DNA of 23,380 bases from Actinomycetes bacterium (lineage in GTDB: Bacteria > Actinomycetota > Acidimicrobiia > Acidimicrobiales > Palsa-688). Positions 1 through 7,793 of the stretch are shown in pieces. The notes below the pieces were generated by a model that did not search any database, was not told where the DNA came from, and was given only the letters and a program-made list of their open reading frames with translations. Made by a program: the position numbers and the translations under genes. The stretch lies in the NCBI GenBank assembly GCA_021808665.1, contig JAKBBA010000051.1, positions 1-23,380 on the forward strand, in the 5' to 3' direction. The stretch's first letter is position 1; each line of letters opens with the position of its first letter.

Positions 1-1177
1 CGGCAGGAGCTCGTTCGATCTGGCCCAGACGGGCCAGAAGGGAGTCGATGTGGTCCGGCCGGATCTCGACCCACTCGCCGCGCAACCGCACCAGCTCCTG
101 CTTGGCCGCGGCGGCCCGGGCCAGACTGGCCAGCTCGGCCTTGGTGAGGCGCCGCCCGCCGAGGGCCGCTTCCCATTCGAAGTCGACCAGGGCGTCCAAG
201 CCGAGCCCGCCGGCCATCACTGATCCACCGCGCTTCGAGGAGCTTGTGGTGCGGGCCCGCAGGCCCAAGCGGGCCGGCGCCGTCCACCACGACGGCAAGA
301 GCACTGCGATGCCGGCGTCCTCCAAGGCGGCGGCCCGCTCGCGAAGGACCGTGAGCACGGCCCGGTCGGCGAGCGCCACGCGGTCGGGGATGGACGCCTC
401 AAGCACGCCTTCAAGTTCCGGCGCCAGGCGGGTCATGCGCGCCAGCGCGGCCAACAGATCGTGGATGGCGCCCGGCGCGAAGGGGGAGTTCCCGGCCCAC
501 AGCTCGCTGAGCGGGACCACGAGGCTCGTCTCCTCACGATCCTGGGCCAGGAACTCCACGCTCCACTCCGCGCCGGCTCGCACGGGCTCGCAGACACGCA
601 GACAGAGACGAGCTCGACCACCGACCACGGCTCCCGAACGGACCCAGTCGGCCACCGTAGCGGCGAGGACTTCGAGCTTCGCCCGGTCCAGCCAGCCCGG
701 CAGGCCCGGGTCGATCGAAACCAGGGAGCGGGCCCACGCCTCGGGCACCGTCGGCCGACCGCCCCGGCGGGTACCGATCGTGGCGCCGGCTTCGACCAGT
801 TGGCGGCGCACCAGACCGTCCACTTCGACAGCCAGCGCGGCAGCCACCGCGGCCTGGCCCTCAGGCGACGGATCCTGGAGCAGCGATGCGATCAACGAGC
901 GCTGCGAGGCCGTCGGCAGGGGCCACCACCACGACCGGTAGACACCGGACGGTCCATCGGTGGCCAGAGCCGGCACCACCCGACCGGAAGTCACCAGCAC
1001 GGCAGCCACCGCGCTGACCTTCTCCTCCAGGCCGACCACCCGGCGATTATTGCCGAGCAGCACCCTCGTGATGATGCCCCTGGCGACCGTCCCTGCCGGC
1101 GTGACCTCAGCACAATTTGCGCTCGCGACGCCGACTGACCGTGAGACTGACCTCGAGACCCGAATTGACCCGGACAT
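1..1177 (-). CDS. SNF2-family DEAD/DEAH-box helicase, N-terminal portion (runs off the left edge)
   Basis: The minus strand is open from the left edge to a stop at 1316-1318. The translation matches the N-terminal SNF2-associated region of large actinobacterial HepA/SNF2 helicases: GRVVPAL near 1000, LEDAGIAVLLPSWW near 285-325, then LDALVDFEWEAALGGRRLT and LVRLRGEWVEI before the edge. In the family this region precedes the ATP-dependent translocase core, which would lie left of the window. The start is uncertain. ATG at 1177 is the last ATG before the recognisable region and GTG at 1063 is another option. The first 40 or so residues from ATG 1177 do not look like the family, and family members usually have a longer N-terminus, so the 5' end may have been lost beside the att site at 1243. 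Confidence is high for the family and low for the start. Confidence 0.68.
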   Translation of the reverse strand, partial: MSGSIRVSRSVSRSVGVASANCAEVTPAGTVARGIITRVLLGNNRRVVGLEEKVSAVAAVLVTSGRVVPALATDGPSGVYRSWWWPLPTASQRSLIASLLQDPSPEGQAAVAAALAVEVDGLVRRQLVEAGATIGTRRGGRPTVPEAWARSLVSIDPGLPGWLDRAKLEVLAATVADWVRSGAVVGGRARLCLRVCEPVRAGAEWSVEFLAQDREETSLVVPLSELWAGNSPFAPGAIHDLLAALARMTRLAPELEGVLEASIPDRVALADRAVLTVLRERAAALEDAGIAVLLPSWWTAPARLGLRARTTSSSKRGGSVMAGGLGLDALVDFEWEAALGGRRLTKAELASLARAAAAKQELVRLRGEWVEIRPDHIDSLLARLGQIERAPA

Positions 1178-1207
1178 TTGGATTGACCGCGCCGCCCGAC
1201 CGGCATA

Positions 1208-1235
1208 CACAAACCCCCGCTGAGCTGGGGTTTTG
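1208..1235 (-). terminator. Terminator-like hairpin downstream of the displaced tRNA-Ile 3' end
   Basis: AAACCCC at 1211-1217 pairs with GGGGTTT at 1227-1233 around a short loop. On the minus strand it lies 10 bases past the tRNA-like 3' half at 1243-1285 and is followed by a T-rich stretch. This fits the native terminator of a tRNA gene and suggests that the left flank is original chromosome. The stem is nearly symmetrical and could also work on the plus strand. Confidence 0.55.
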
Positions 1236-1242
1236 CCTTGCT

Positions 1243-1285
1243 GTGGGGCTAGGTGGAATCGAACCACCGACCTCAGCATTATCAG
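1243..1285 (-). repeat. att core copy 1: 3' half of tRNA-Ile(GAT)
   Basis: This is the first of three identical 43-bp direct repeats. Read on the minus strand it starts with anticodon loop CTGATAA (anticodon GAT), then TGCTG (3' anticodon stem), variable region AGGTC, T arm GGTGG-TTCGATT-CCACC and acceptor strand TAGCCCC. No tRNA 5' half follows on the right. It is therefore a displaced 3' end, as left behind when an element integrates into a tRNA gene, and not a working tRNA. Confidence 0.88.
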
Positions 1286-1904
1286 ATTCGTGGTCCCTGA
1301 GGCGCTGAGCTGGACCTATGTACGAAAGGGCCGCTCAGAGCCTATTTCGGCTTGACCCTTGGTGACCGATCAAAGCTCACTGTCCCCCATTCTCGTGGTG
1401 CAGATGTGGTGCGGTGTCGGAGTCTGTTTCCCCGGCAATGAACCGTTCGAGTATTTCACCTACCCGGCGACCTGGGGGTGTCTGCCTCGCCCTATGGCAG
1501 TGTCCCTAAACAGCTTCGATGTCGATCGCACCGCTGACGACTCGGAATGAGCCGATCCCTACAGGCAGAGGTTCGGTCCTAAACCCCTGCAAGACGGCCG
1601 GTACCAACCATCCCCGCACTGTCCCCATATTCCCGGGCAGCCTCCGCTTCGTTAGTAGGCCCCGAATGCCGTGTCGGCGGCCGCACCTAATGACTTCGAT
1701 CGCAACCTCGGGAGGCGCGCGCGTATCAGCGATCTCGCTCAACAGGTCCGGTTGAGGGCCTGGGGACGGCGGCAAGAACGCATCGAGGGTCGTGGACGTT
1801 TTGGGAGCACGATCTGGACGGCGTCACCGACGGCGCTGTGGATGAGGTCAGCGCACATCGGATGTCGGGATGCTCACGGCTCTCACAATCGCGATGATGA
1901 TCGG
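1286..1904. other. Gene-free left end of island A
   Basis: About 620 bases between the att core and the VOC gene. The open frames here have no recognisable domain or good ribosome binding site. The only structure I can support is the set of arm-like motifs at 1353-1413. I see no integrase remnant. Confidence 0.5.
1353..1413. repeat. Putative integrase arm-type sites, left end of island A
   Basis: GTGGTGCA at 1395-1402 is followed by GTGGTGCG at 1406-1413, 11 bp apart (one helical turn). TGACCCT at 1353-1359 is followed by TGACC at 1363-1367. The first GTGGTGCA begins 110 bp after the end of the att core, the same distance as in island B. The spacing is observed; binding by a recombinase is inferred. 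Confidence 0.55.
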
Positions 1905-2276
1905 ATGATCGATCACGTGACGATGCAGGTGGCCGACGTCCCGAGAAGTCGAGCCGTATACGAGGTCCTTCTTGGGACGCTCGGGGCGGCGCCGCTCGCA
2001 ACGGACGGCGATGGCGTGGGATTCTGCGACGGCGAGGAATGTGGATTGTGGCTCATTCCCGCCGACGCCCCCGAGGCTCGGGAACTGCACCTCGGCTTCA
2101 AGGCGGCGACCCGGCTACAAGTACGTGAATTCCACGCTGCGGCCGTGGCGCTCGGGCTAGAGGTGCTCCATACTCCGCAAGTCTTCGAGGCCTACGGGCC
2201 GAGCTACTTTGCCGCGTTTGTGCGCGACCCTGACGGGCACAATATCGAAGCGGTGTGTCGGAGCTCTGACGACTGA
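1905..2276 (+). CDS. VOC-family (glyoxalase/bleomycin-resistance fold) protein
   Basis: A 123-residue single-domain protein of the vicinal oxygen chelate superfamily, the usual length for a half-site VOC protein. His4 in MIDHVTMQVAD and Glu115 in DPDGHNIEAVC sit where family metal ligands normally occur. The C-terminal run YFAAFVRDPDGHNIEAV is characteristic. Members include extradiol dioxygenases, glyoxalases and epimerases, so the reaction cannot be assigned. I chose ATG 1905 because it gives the canonical VOC N-terminus; upstream residues in the same frame show no family similarity. The ribosome binding site is poor. It is the first gene of island A and converges with the Rieske oxygenase 88 bases downstream. 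A role in catabolism of the island's substrate is inferred from context. Confidence 0.75.
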   Translation: MIDHVTMQVADVPRSRAVYEVLLGTLGAAPLATDGDGVGFCDGEECGLWLIPADAPEARELHLGFKAATRLQVREFHAAAVALGLEVLHTPQVFEAYGPSYFAAFVRDPDGHNIEAVCRSSDD

Positions 2277-2364
2277 ATGGACCTGGGATTGCCCTGGCTT
2301 GACGGACCGGTCGTAACCGGAAGTGCGTGATCTTGGGCCCGGCCATATTCAGCCGGACGCCGGG

Positions 2365-3318
2365 TCAGGCGTAGAACTGTTTGGCCCACTTGCGGAACTC
2401 GGTGATGGGTTTCTCGCTGGGGGCCAGGGCGGGCGATGGCTGGTAGCGCTTGTGTTCCCAGATGGGGATGTCCTGGTCGAGCTGGCGGGCTACTTCGGCG
2501 CCGAAACCGGCGCCGATCTTGGCTGCCATCTCGTCGCCCTCGGGGTGGTACATGGTGAAGCGGACGTGTACCCGGTCGGCTTCTATCGGGGTGGTGGCCG
2601 CGACAAGGGTCACGGTTCCCATGAGAGTGAACTGCACAATGCCCATGCCGGGTCCGTAGCTGTTGGATTCGATCTGGCCCTCGAACTCACCGCGAGAGGT
2701 CTGGAAGGACTGGGTGGAGCGGACCCGCCGGTATGCGCCGTCGACGGTCAGCTCGCCCAGCGGGGCGACACGGCTGGTGCCGTGCACCGACTTGAAGTGG
2801 GCCATGTCCACCGAGTTCTCGGCCACTTCCTGCCACGCAGTGGCGATCACCCGGTCCATGCGCAGGCATTCGACCGGGTGCTCCGGGAGGGCCTCGGTCA
2901 CCTCCCAGAGGGGTTTCATGGACGGATCGGCGTGATACCAGGCCAGCAGGTGGCGATTACGCACTACCGTCGGATAGGTCCGCAGGCGGGCCTTGCGGTT
3001 GGGTCGCTCGGCGTAGGGGATCGCCACGTTGGCCCCCTCGGCGTCGAAAGACCACTCATGAAACGGGCACACCAGGCAGCTGTCCTCGACCCGGCCGCCG
3101 TAGGCCAGATTGGCGCCCAGGTGGGGACAGTAGGCGTCGGCCAGGTTGTAGCTGGCGTCGTCCCGCCACAGGACCAGATCCTGGCCGAAGAGATGGAGGG
3201 GCGCGACCGGCTCGGCCAACAACTCGTCGATACGCCCCACCGAAAACCAACCGGTAGGGACCGGGAACGGCATCGAACGGCCAGCGGTTGCGCTGCCTTC
3301 GAGCGGTGACTGGGTCAC
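2365..3318 (-). CDS. Rieske [2Fe-2S] non-heme iron oxygenase, KshA/DAF-36-like
   Basis: A 317-residue Rieske oxygenase alpha-type subunit. The [2Fe-2S] ligands are Cys64-Pro-His66 and Cys84-x-x-His87, and the mononuclear iron site is Asp171-x-x-His174-x4-His179 in NSVDMAHFKSVHG. The C-terminal DQDIPIWEHKRY resembles KshA-type steroid hydroxylases and cholesterol 7-desaturases. Such enzymes use O2 and electrons from a separate reductase to hydroxylate or desaturate ring substrates; no reductase is encoded here. I chose GTG 3318 because AGGAG (3328-3332) lies 9 bases upstream. The longer frame reaching 3378 has no better signal and adds a non-family extension. It is divergent from the alcohol dehydrogenase across about 195 bases, so shared control is likely. 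A steroid substrate is possible but not shown. Confidence 0.85.
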   Translation of the reverse strand: MTQSPLEGSATAGRSMPFPVPTGWFSVGRIDELLAEPVAPLHLFGQDLVLWRDDASYNLADAYCPHLGANLAYGGRVEDSCLVCPFHEWSFDAEGANVAIPYAERPNRKARLRTYPTVVRNRHLLAWYHADPSMKPLWEVTEALPEHPVECLRMDRVIATAWQEVAENSVDMAHFKSVHGTSRVAPLGELTVDGAYRRVRSTQSFQTSRGEFEGQIESNSYGPGMGIVQFTLMGTVTLVAATTPIEADRVHVRFTMYHPEGDEMAAKIGAGFGAEVARQLDQDIPIWEHKRYQPSPALAPSEKPITEFRKWAKQFYA

Positions 3319-3513
3319 TACTGCGTACTCCTGACTAGTGCGACCACACCTGGAGAGGACCGTAGAGGATGGGCACAACTAAGAGTATGTAAGCAAGTCT
3401 GGTCGTCCCAATCTGAAGTCGTGGCCATGGCTACGATGGCCTCTTCGCGGCCGGATGTGACTCTGGTGCGTGTACGAGTGAGACCCGGCCGCTGAGTTCG
3501 GGGAGGGAGTGAG

Positions 3514-4596
3514 TTGAGGGCACGTCGGATTGTGTTCGTGGGAGCCGGTCAGCCCCTTGAGTGCCGGGAGGTCGATGTACCGGGCCCCGGCCCCGGCGAA
3601 GCTGTGGTCCGGACTGTGCTGGCCGGCGTCTGCGGCACCGACGTCCACCGTCTCAAGGGTGATCTGCCCCTCCCGCCGACCCCCGTGGCGTTCGGCCACG
3701 AAGGAGTGGGCCGCGTTCACTCCTTGGGACCAGGGCTCGTCTCGGACCGAGCCGGCTCCCCCGTCGCTGAGGATGACCTGGTCTATTGGGGGCCACTGGG
3801 TGACCGGCCGCTGAGCGCTCCAACCACCGGCTGGCCCCCACCGGCCGACCTGCCGAGCCCGGCCGCATACCAGGACTACGCCACGCTGCCAGCTGGCAAC
3901 TTGTTCTACCGGATACCCGACGGCACCTCGCCAGATGCGGTCATCGCGTTCGGGTGTGCCATGCCAACTGCGCTCGGGGCTATCTCCAGAGTGGGTGGTA
4001 TCTCGCCCGGTCAGACAGTGGTCATCCAAGGTGCCGGACCTGTTGGGCTGGCATCGACAGTGCTCTGCTCGCTACGTACCGCTCGTCGGGTGATAGTCAT
4101 CGACGGCTCGCCAGCTCGACTGGCCGCCGCCATCCGTCTCGGGGCCGACCACACCATGGATTTGAGATCGACCACCGTCGAGGGGCGCAAGGCAGAAGTT
4201 CTCGGGCTGACCGGGGGACGCGGAGCTGACGTCGTGATCGAGGCTACGGGTCGGCTCGAGGCCTTCACCGAAGGCACGGAGTTACTCGCATACGGCGGGC
4301 GGTATGCGATTGTCGGGATCTATTCCGGAAAGGGCCACGTCCGATTGGATCCTGTGGCTCTGAACAATCGCAACCAGGCCGTTATCGGCTCCCTCGGCCC
4401 GGCCGGGCTGGACGACTATGGCACCACCGTCGAGATGGCTCGCAGGCACGGCCATACTCTCGGCTTCGGGGATCTGATCACCGACAGGTTTCCGCTGTCG
4501 CGCACTTCGGATGCCATTGAGCGGGTTCGGAGCGGCCGCGCCATAAAAGCCGTCGTTATGCCTGAACTGGATGAGCCGTTGGGCTCTGGCCTCTAA
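3514..4596 (+). CDS. Zinc-type medium-chain alcohol dehydrogenase
   Basis: A 360-residue MDR-superfamily dehydrogenase. Catalytic-zinc residues are visible as Cys40 (GVCGTDVH), His62-Glu63 (FGHEGVG) and Cys148 (FGCAMPTAL). The NAD(P) Rossmann motif GAGPVGL is at residues 173-179. The four-cysteine structural-zinc lobe of classical alcohol dehydrogenases is absent; the corresponding stretch, about residues 78-116, is rich in Pro, Gly and Ser. The start is TTG 3514 with a strong GGGGAGGGA site just upstream (3501-3509). It probably oxidises an alcohol to an aldehyde or ketone in the island A pathway, perhaps the product of the divergent oxygenase; that link is inferred from position only. It converges with the hydrolase gene 44 bases downstream. 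Confidence 0.85.
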   Translation: MRARRIVFVGAGQPLECREVDVPGPGPGEAVVRTVLAGVCGTDVHRLKGDLPLPPTPVAFGHEGVGRVHSLGPGLVSDRAGSPVAEDDLVYWGPLGDRPLSAPTTGWPPPADLPSPAAYQDYATLPAGNLFYRIPDGTSPDAVIAFGCAMPTALGAISRVGGISPGQTVVIQGAGPVGLASTVLCSLRTARRVIVIDGSPARLAAAIRLGADHTMDLRSTTVEGRKAEVLGLTGGRGADVVIEATGRLEAFTEGTELLAYGGRYAIVGIYSGKGHVRLDPVALNNRNQAVIGSLGPAGLDDYGTTVEMARRHGHTLGFGDLITDRFPLSRTSDAIERVRSGRAIKAVVMPELDEPLGSGL

Positions 4597-4640
4597 GTAT
4601 GGGTCGTCTATAGCGCCATCGGGGTGGTGGTCGTCCCGTG

Positions 4641-5483
4641 TCAGGCGAGCGCCGCTTGGACCGCAGATGAATATAGTCGACCTGCGTTGTCAGCGGTGCG
4701 GTCATCCTCTGACAGGCCGTGGTGCTGCCCTGGCGCGCAGTAGACCTCTACCGGCACGCCTGCGGCCATCAGACGCTGGGCATAGATGAGTGCCTCGTCT
4801 CGCAGTGGATCAAGTCCGCCAACCTGGATGAACGCGGGAGGCAGACCACCGAGGTGGTCTGCTCGTCCTGGTGCGGCGTATGCCGGCGTGTGGGATCGGT
4901 CGATGTCGGGACCCAGGTAGTTGTCCCACATTTGTCGTGCCATACGGCCGCCGAAGAAGGGCGCCTCCTCGAATTGACGCATGGATGGCGTCTCGCACCG
5001 GTCGTCGAGGACGGGAATGATGAGAGCCTGCAGTTTGATGTCGGGCCCCTCGCGATCGCGTGCCATCAAGGCCACACCGGCGGCCAGAGCGCCACCGGCA
5101 CTTGCACCCGTTATGACCACTCGACGCTTATCGACCGGCAGCTCGTCGACTGCCCAGCACAGAGACGAGTAGCAGTCCTCGACGGCGTCTGGGAAATGGC
5201 TGTCGGGGACTATTCGGTAGTCGACTGACACCACCTGGGCGCCCAGCAGGGCCAGGCGGGCATCCCCAGCAGGGAAGTTGTCTGGCCGGCGGGCAAAGGC
5301 GCCACCGTGGATGCTGAGGATCAGGGGTAGGGGGCCGTCCACCTCCGTTGGGTTGTACAGCAGGACTCGAACGTCAGGAGCGCCTGCCGGCCCTGGTACG
5401 AGCCGCTCGTCAATCTCGATGTTGGAGAGCATCTCAGGAGTCAGTTCCTGGCCGGGAAATGGGTCCGCTGCGAAACGAAACAT
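4641..5483 (-). CDS. Alpha/beta hydrolase, hormone-sensitive-lipase (family IV) type
   Basis: A 280-residue esterase/lipase-like enzyme. The oxyanion-hole HGG is at residues 59-61 (SIHGGAF), the nucleophile is Ser128 in GASAG, the probable acid is Asp225 in GGLDPLRDE and the catalytic His is His255 in GQHHGL. No signal peptide is visible, so it should be cytoplasmic. ATG 5483 is preceded by AGGAG at suitable spacing. A frame reaching 5678 would add 65 Arg/Ser-rich residues with no family match and was rejected. Family members hydrolyse short-chain esters or related carboxylic derivatives. It diverges from the binding-protein gene across 232 bases containing two inverted repeats, consistent with joint control of uptake and hydrolysis. 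Confidence 0.87.
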   Translation of the reverse strand: MFRFAADPFPGQELTPEMLSNIEIDERLVPGPAGAPDVRVLLYNPTEVDGPLPLILSIHGGAFARRPDNFPAGDARLALLGAQVVSVDYRIVPDSHFPDAVEDCYSSLCWAVDELPVDKRRVVITGASAGGALAAGVALMARDREGPDIKLQALIIPVLDDRCETPSMRQFEEAPFFGGRMARQMWDNYLGPDIDRSHTPAYAAPGRADHLGGLPPAFIQVGGLDPLRDEALIYAQRLMAAGVPVEVYCAPGQHHGLSEDDRTADNAGRLYSSAVQAALA

Positions 5484-5542
5484 GTCGGCTCCTGCTCGTG
5501 AGTGAGAGTTGGGCTTGGTGCAGCTGGGGCTGATCGATGGTG

Positions 5543-5571
5543 GAGAAGCCCGGCAGGTTGGCCGGCTTCTC
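5543..5571. promoter_or_regulatory. Imperfect hairpin in the divergent intergenic region
   Basis: GAGAAGCC plus GGC (5543-5554, with one bulged C) pairs with GCCGGCTTCTC (5561-5571) around a 6-base loop. It lies in the leader of the minus-strand hydrolase gene. It could be an operator or an RNA structure; there is no T-run to make it a clear terminator. Confidence 0.35.
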
Positions 5572-5620
5572 GTCTCGTGGTTGTGTCCACCTCGGCGACA
5601 TCGTCGTCCGAGGTTGAGGG

Positions 5621-5647
5621 TATTGCGGGACGACCTCTCCCGCAATA
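5621..5647. promoter_or_regulatory. Perfect 10-bp inverted repeat, candidate operator
   Basis: TATTGCGGGA (5621-5630) and TCCCGCAATA (5638-5647) form a perfect inverted repeat with a 7-base spacer. It lies between the divergent hydrolase and transporter genes, about 70 bases before the transporter start. Its size fits a dimeric repressor; the TetR regulator at 10947 is a candidate by context only. Confidence 0.5.
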
Positions 5648-5715
5648 TAGTAATCTTTGACGTGCTCCGGCGTCTCACGCTTTGGGCTTCGATCTAGGAT
5701 TCGAGGGGGACATCT

Positions 5716-6996
5716 GTGTCGGTACTTGGGTACGCGAGAGTGATCGCCGCAGCAGCGGTCTTGGCCGGCACGGTCGCGGCGTGTAGCAGTAGCAAGTCGG
5801 GTTCTTCAGCGACAACCGCTGCCACGTCAGCTGCCTCCACGGGCGGATCTGGCACGAAGAGCTACTCGGGTGTCGTGGTCAAGGTGGGTGGTTTCCTGAG
5901 CACATCGCAGTTCGCCGGCGCGGATATCGGCGCCGAGGCCCGTTTCGCTCGGGCTGACAGTGCGAACGAGCTGGCCGGCGCCAAGATCAGCTACGTGGGC
6001 ACCACCAACGATCCCTTCGATCCGGCCTCGTCCCTGACCGCCATTAGGCAGATGGTCGGCCAAGAGGGTGTGCAGGCCATCGTTCCTGACCTTTCGCCAT
6101 TCAACAACGGCCAGTTCTTGGCGTCGAGCCAGATCCCGTATGTGGGCTACGCCTTCGATGACACTTACTGCACCACCAGTGCCAGCCAGACGGTGTGGGG
6201 GTTCGGCTACAACGGGTGTCTGGTCCCCAGCCATCCCCCCTACATGTCCGACAGCTACGCGAACGCCTACAAGGAGTTCTCGGCCAAGGTCGGTGACGCG
6301 CATCCGACCGTGGCCATATTCTCGGCCGACAACCAGTCCGGTGTGGACACTGCGAAGTTCAATGCGACGGCCGCAGCGGGGGCCGGGTTCGACGTGGTCT
6401 ACGCCAAGGGAGTCGTTCCCACGACGGTCTCGGACTACACCCCCTACGTGCAGCAATGGATGACATCGGCGAAGGGTGCACAGCCGAACGTGATCGTCTG
6501 CCTGATTTCCTCGCAGTGCATCTCGATCTATCCGGCGTTGAAGGCCGCCGGGTTCAAGGGGTACTACTACAGCACTCTGGGCGACATATCCGCTTTGGCC
6601 AAGTCGCTGGCCGGCAGTTTCAGTTCGACGTTGTATAACCCGGCGCCTTCCTCGGCGTTCACTCAGATGCAGAACGACATCAATTCCTTCAAGGCGGGTA
6701 CGCCGCTGACGCCGTACTCGGTCATCCCCGGCTATCTGGCCGCCGACATGTTTGTCACAGCGTTGCAGCAGATCGAAAAGCAGGGCAAGTCCCTGACCTC
6801 GACCAATATTCAGTACGCCCTCGATCATCAGACCTGGCAGGACGGCACCTTGGCCGGTCCGACCGAGTACCCCCAGTCGGCGGTCGCTCCCACGCCTTCG
6901 TGCGGGGCGCTCATCCAGTACGCGGCCGACGGCAGCGGGGCCCAGATCGTCGAGCCGTACTCGTGCTCGTCGAAGACGTTCCCGGTTGCTTCCTAG
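5716..6996 (+). CDS. Branched-chain-type ABC transporter substrate-binding lipoprotein
   Basis: A 426-residue periplasmic-binding-protein-like lipoprotein. It has a short N-terminal hydrophobic signal and a lipobox ending at Cys23 (TVAAC), then a Ser/Thr/Ala/Gly linker to about residue 48 typical of actinobacterial lipoproteins. The remainder is a type-1 binding-protein fold of the leucine/amide class (HAAT family), with at least four Cys in the mature domain that may form disulfides. The start is GTG 5716 with GAGGGGGA at 5703-5710. It should be anchored outside the membrane and deliver substrate to the permease fusion. It begins a three-gene transport operon, with the ATPase starting 16 bases after its stop. 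The ligand is unknown; family members carry amino acids, amides, urea or aromatic acids. Confidence 0.87.
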   Translation: MSVLGYARVIAAAAVLAGTVAACSSSKSGSSATTAATSAASTGGSGTKSYSGVVVKVGGFLSTSQFAGADIGAEARFARADSANELAGAKISYVGTTNDPFDPASSLTAIRQMVGQEGVQAIVPDLSPFNNGQFLASSQIPYVGYAFDDTYCTTSASQTVWGFGYNGCLVPSHPPYMSDSYANAYKEFSAKVGDAHPTVAIFSADNQSGVDTAKFNATAAAGAGFDVVYAKGVVPTTVSDYTPYVQQWMTSAKGAQPNVIVCLISSQCISIYPALKAAGFKGYYYSTLGDISALAKSLAGSFSSTLYNPAPSSAFTQMQNDINSFKAGTPLTPYSVIPGYLAADMFVTALQQIEKQGKSLTSTNIQYALDHQTWQDGTLAGPTEYPQSAVAPTPSCGALIQYAADGSGAQIVEPYSCSSKTFPVAS

Positions 6997-7012
6997 CTCG
7001 GCTGACGTCGGG

Positions 7013-7792
7013 ATGGAGCCGACCGATGCGCTGAGACTAGAGCAGATAAGTGTCCGTTTCGGGGGCATCCGGGCACTTAGCGACGTGTCGCTATCGGTCC
7101 GGGCAGGAGAGATCTGCGGTCTGATAGGCCCCAACGGGGCGGGAAAGACCACTCTTTTCGATGTAGTGGCTGGCGAGCGACGTCCCAACACGGGCCGCGT
7201 GGTGCTCGACGGTCGCGACGTCACCGATCTCCGACCGGCGGAACGGGCCCGGCTCGGGGTACGCCGCACCTTTCAACGGGTGCAGACCTTTGGGTGGCTG
7301 AGCGTGGAGGACAATGTCCTTACGGCGGTGGAGTGGCGCGGCGGTGGCGGTGGCGCGCTGGCCGACCTGGTGTTCGCTCCCACCCGCCGACGCCGGGAAC
7401 GGCAACGTCGGACGATCGCCAGCCAGGCCATCGAACGGTGTTCCCTCGCGGCCATAAAGGATGACTCCGCCGGGTCGCTACCCATCGGGGTCGCCCGCAT
7501 GGTCGAGTTCGCCCGGGCCACCGCCGAGCCGGCCCGGCTGCTGCTGTTGGATGAACCGGCATCTGGACTAGGCCAAGAGGAAGTCGACCGCCTCGGCGAG
7601 TTGATCCAACTGGTCAGAGCAGACACCGGTTGCGCCGTGCTGCTCGTAGAACACAACGCCGGTTTTGTGATGCAGCACTGCGACCGGGTGATCGTCCTGT
7701 CGCTGGGCTCCAAGCTGGCCGAGGGGACACCCGAGGAAATCGCCCGCAACCCGGCCGTTCAAGAGGCCTACCTGGGCCAGGGAGCGGATTGA
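7013..7792 (+). CDS. LivG-like ABC transporter ATP-binding protein
   Basis: A 259-residue cytoplasmic ATPase. Walker A GPNGAGKTT is at residues 39-47, Walker B is LLLLDEPASGL, and the H-loop is LLVEHN. The signature region reads LPIGVARMVE rather than the usual LSGGQ type, a divergence compatible with the LivG subfamily. I chose ATG 7013 because it gives a normal N-terminus (MEPTDALRLEQISVRFGG). A TTG at 6986 in the same frame would overlap the binding-protein gene and has no clear ribosome binding site. It presumably pairs with the ATPase domain fused to the next protein to power substrate import. The permease gene starts one base after its stop. Confidence 0.88.
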   Translation: MEPTDALRLEQISVRFGGIRALSDVSLSVRAGEICGLIGPNGAGKTTLFDVVAGERRPNTGRVVLDGRDVTDLRPAERARLGVRRTFQRVQTFGWLSVEDNVLTAVEWRGGGGGALADLVFAPTRRRRERQRRTIASQAIERCSLAAIKDDSAGSLPIGVARMVEFARATAEPARLLLLDEPASGLGQEEVDRLGELIQLVRADTGCAVLLVEHNAGFVMQHCDRVIVLSLGSKLAEGTPEEIARNPAVQEAYLGQGAD

Positions 7793-7793
7793 C

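Noticed and set aside
48..1138. Long plus-strand open frames (48-941 and 461-1138) at the left edge
   Set aside because: They are Arg/Ser/Thr-rich translations opposite a minus-strand frame with clear SNF2-associated helicase motifs, so they are antisense shadows of high-GC coding DNA.
1243..1320. A functional tRNA-Ile gene at copy 1, and likewise at copies 2 and 3
   Set aside because: The 5' half (acceptor 5' strand, D arm and most of the anticodon stem) is absent at all three places; only the 3' half is present.
2277..2364. Terminator between the convergent VOC and Rieske genes (CCGGT-CGTA-ACCGG)
   Set aside because: The stem is only 5 bp and has no T-run on either side, too weak to call.
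2323..3309. A 328-residue plus-strand frame opposite the Rieske gene
   Set aside because: It is Gly/His/Val-rich and has no domain, while the minus strand holds complete Rieske and iron-binding motifs with a good ribosome binding site.
5827..7269. A 480-residue minus-strand frame opposite the binding-protein and LivG-like genes
   Set aside because: The composition is Arg/Gly-rich shadow sequence, and the plus strand has lipoprotein and ABC motifs throughout.
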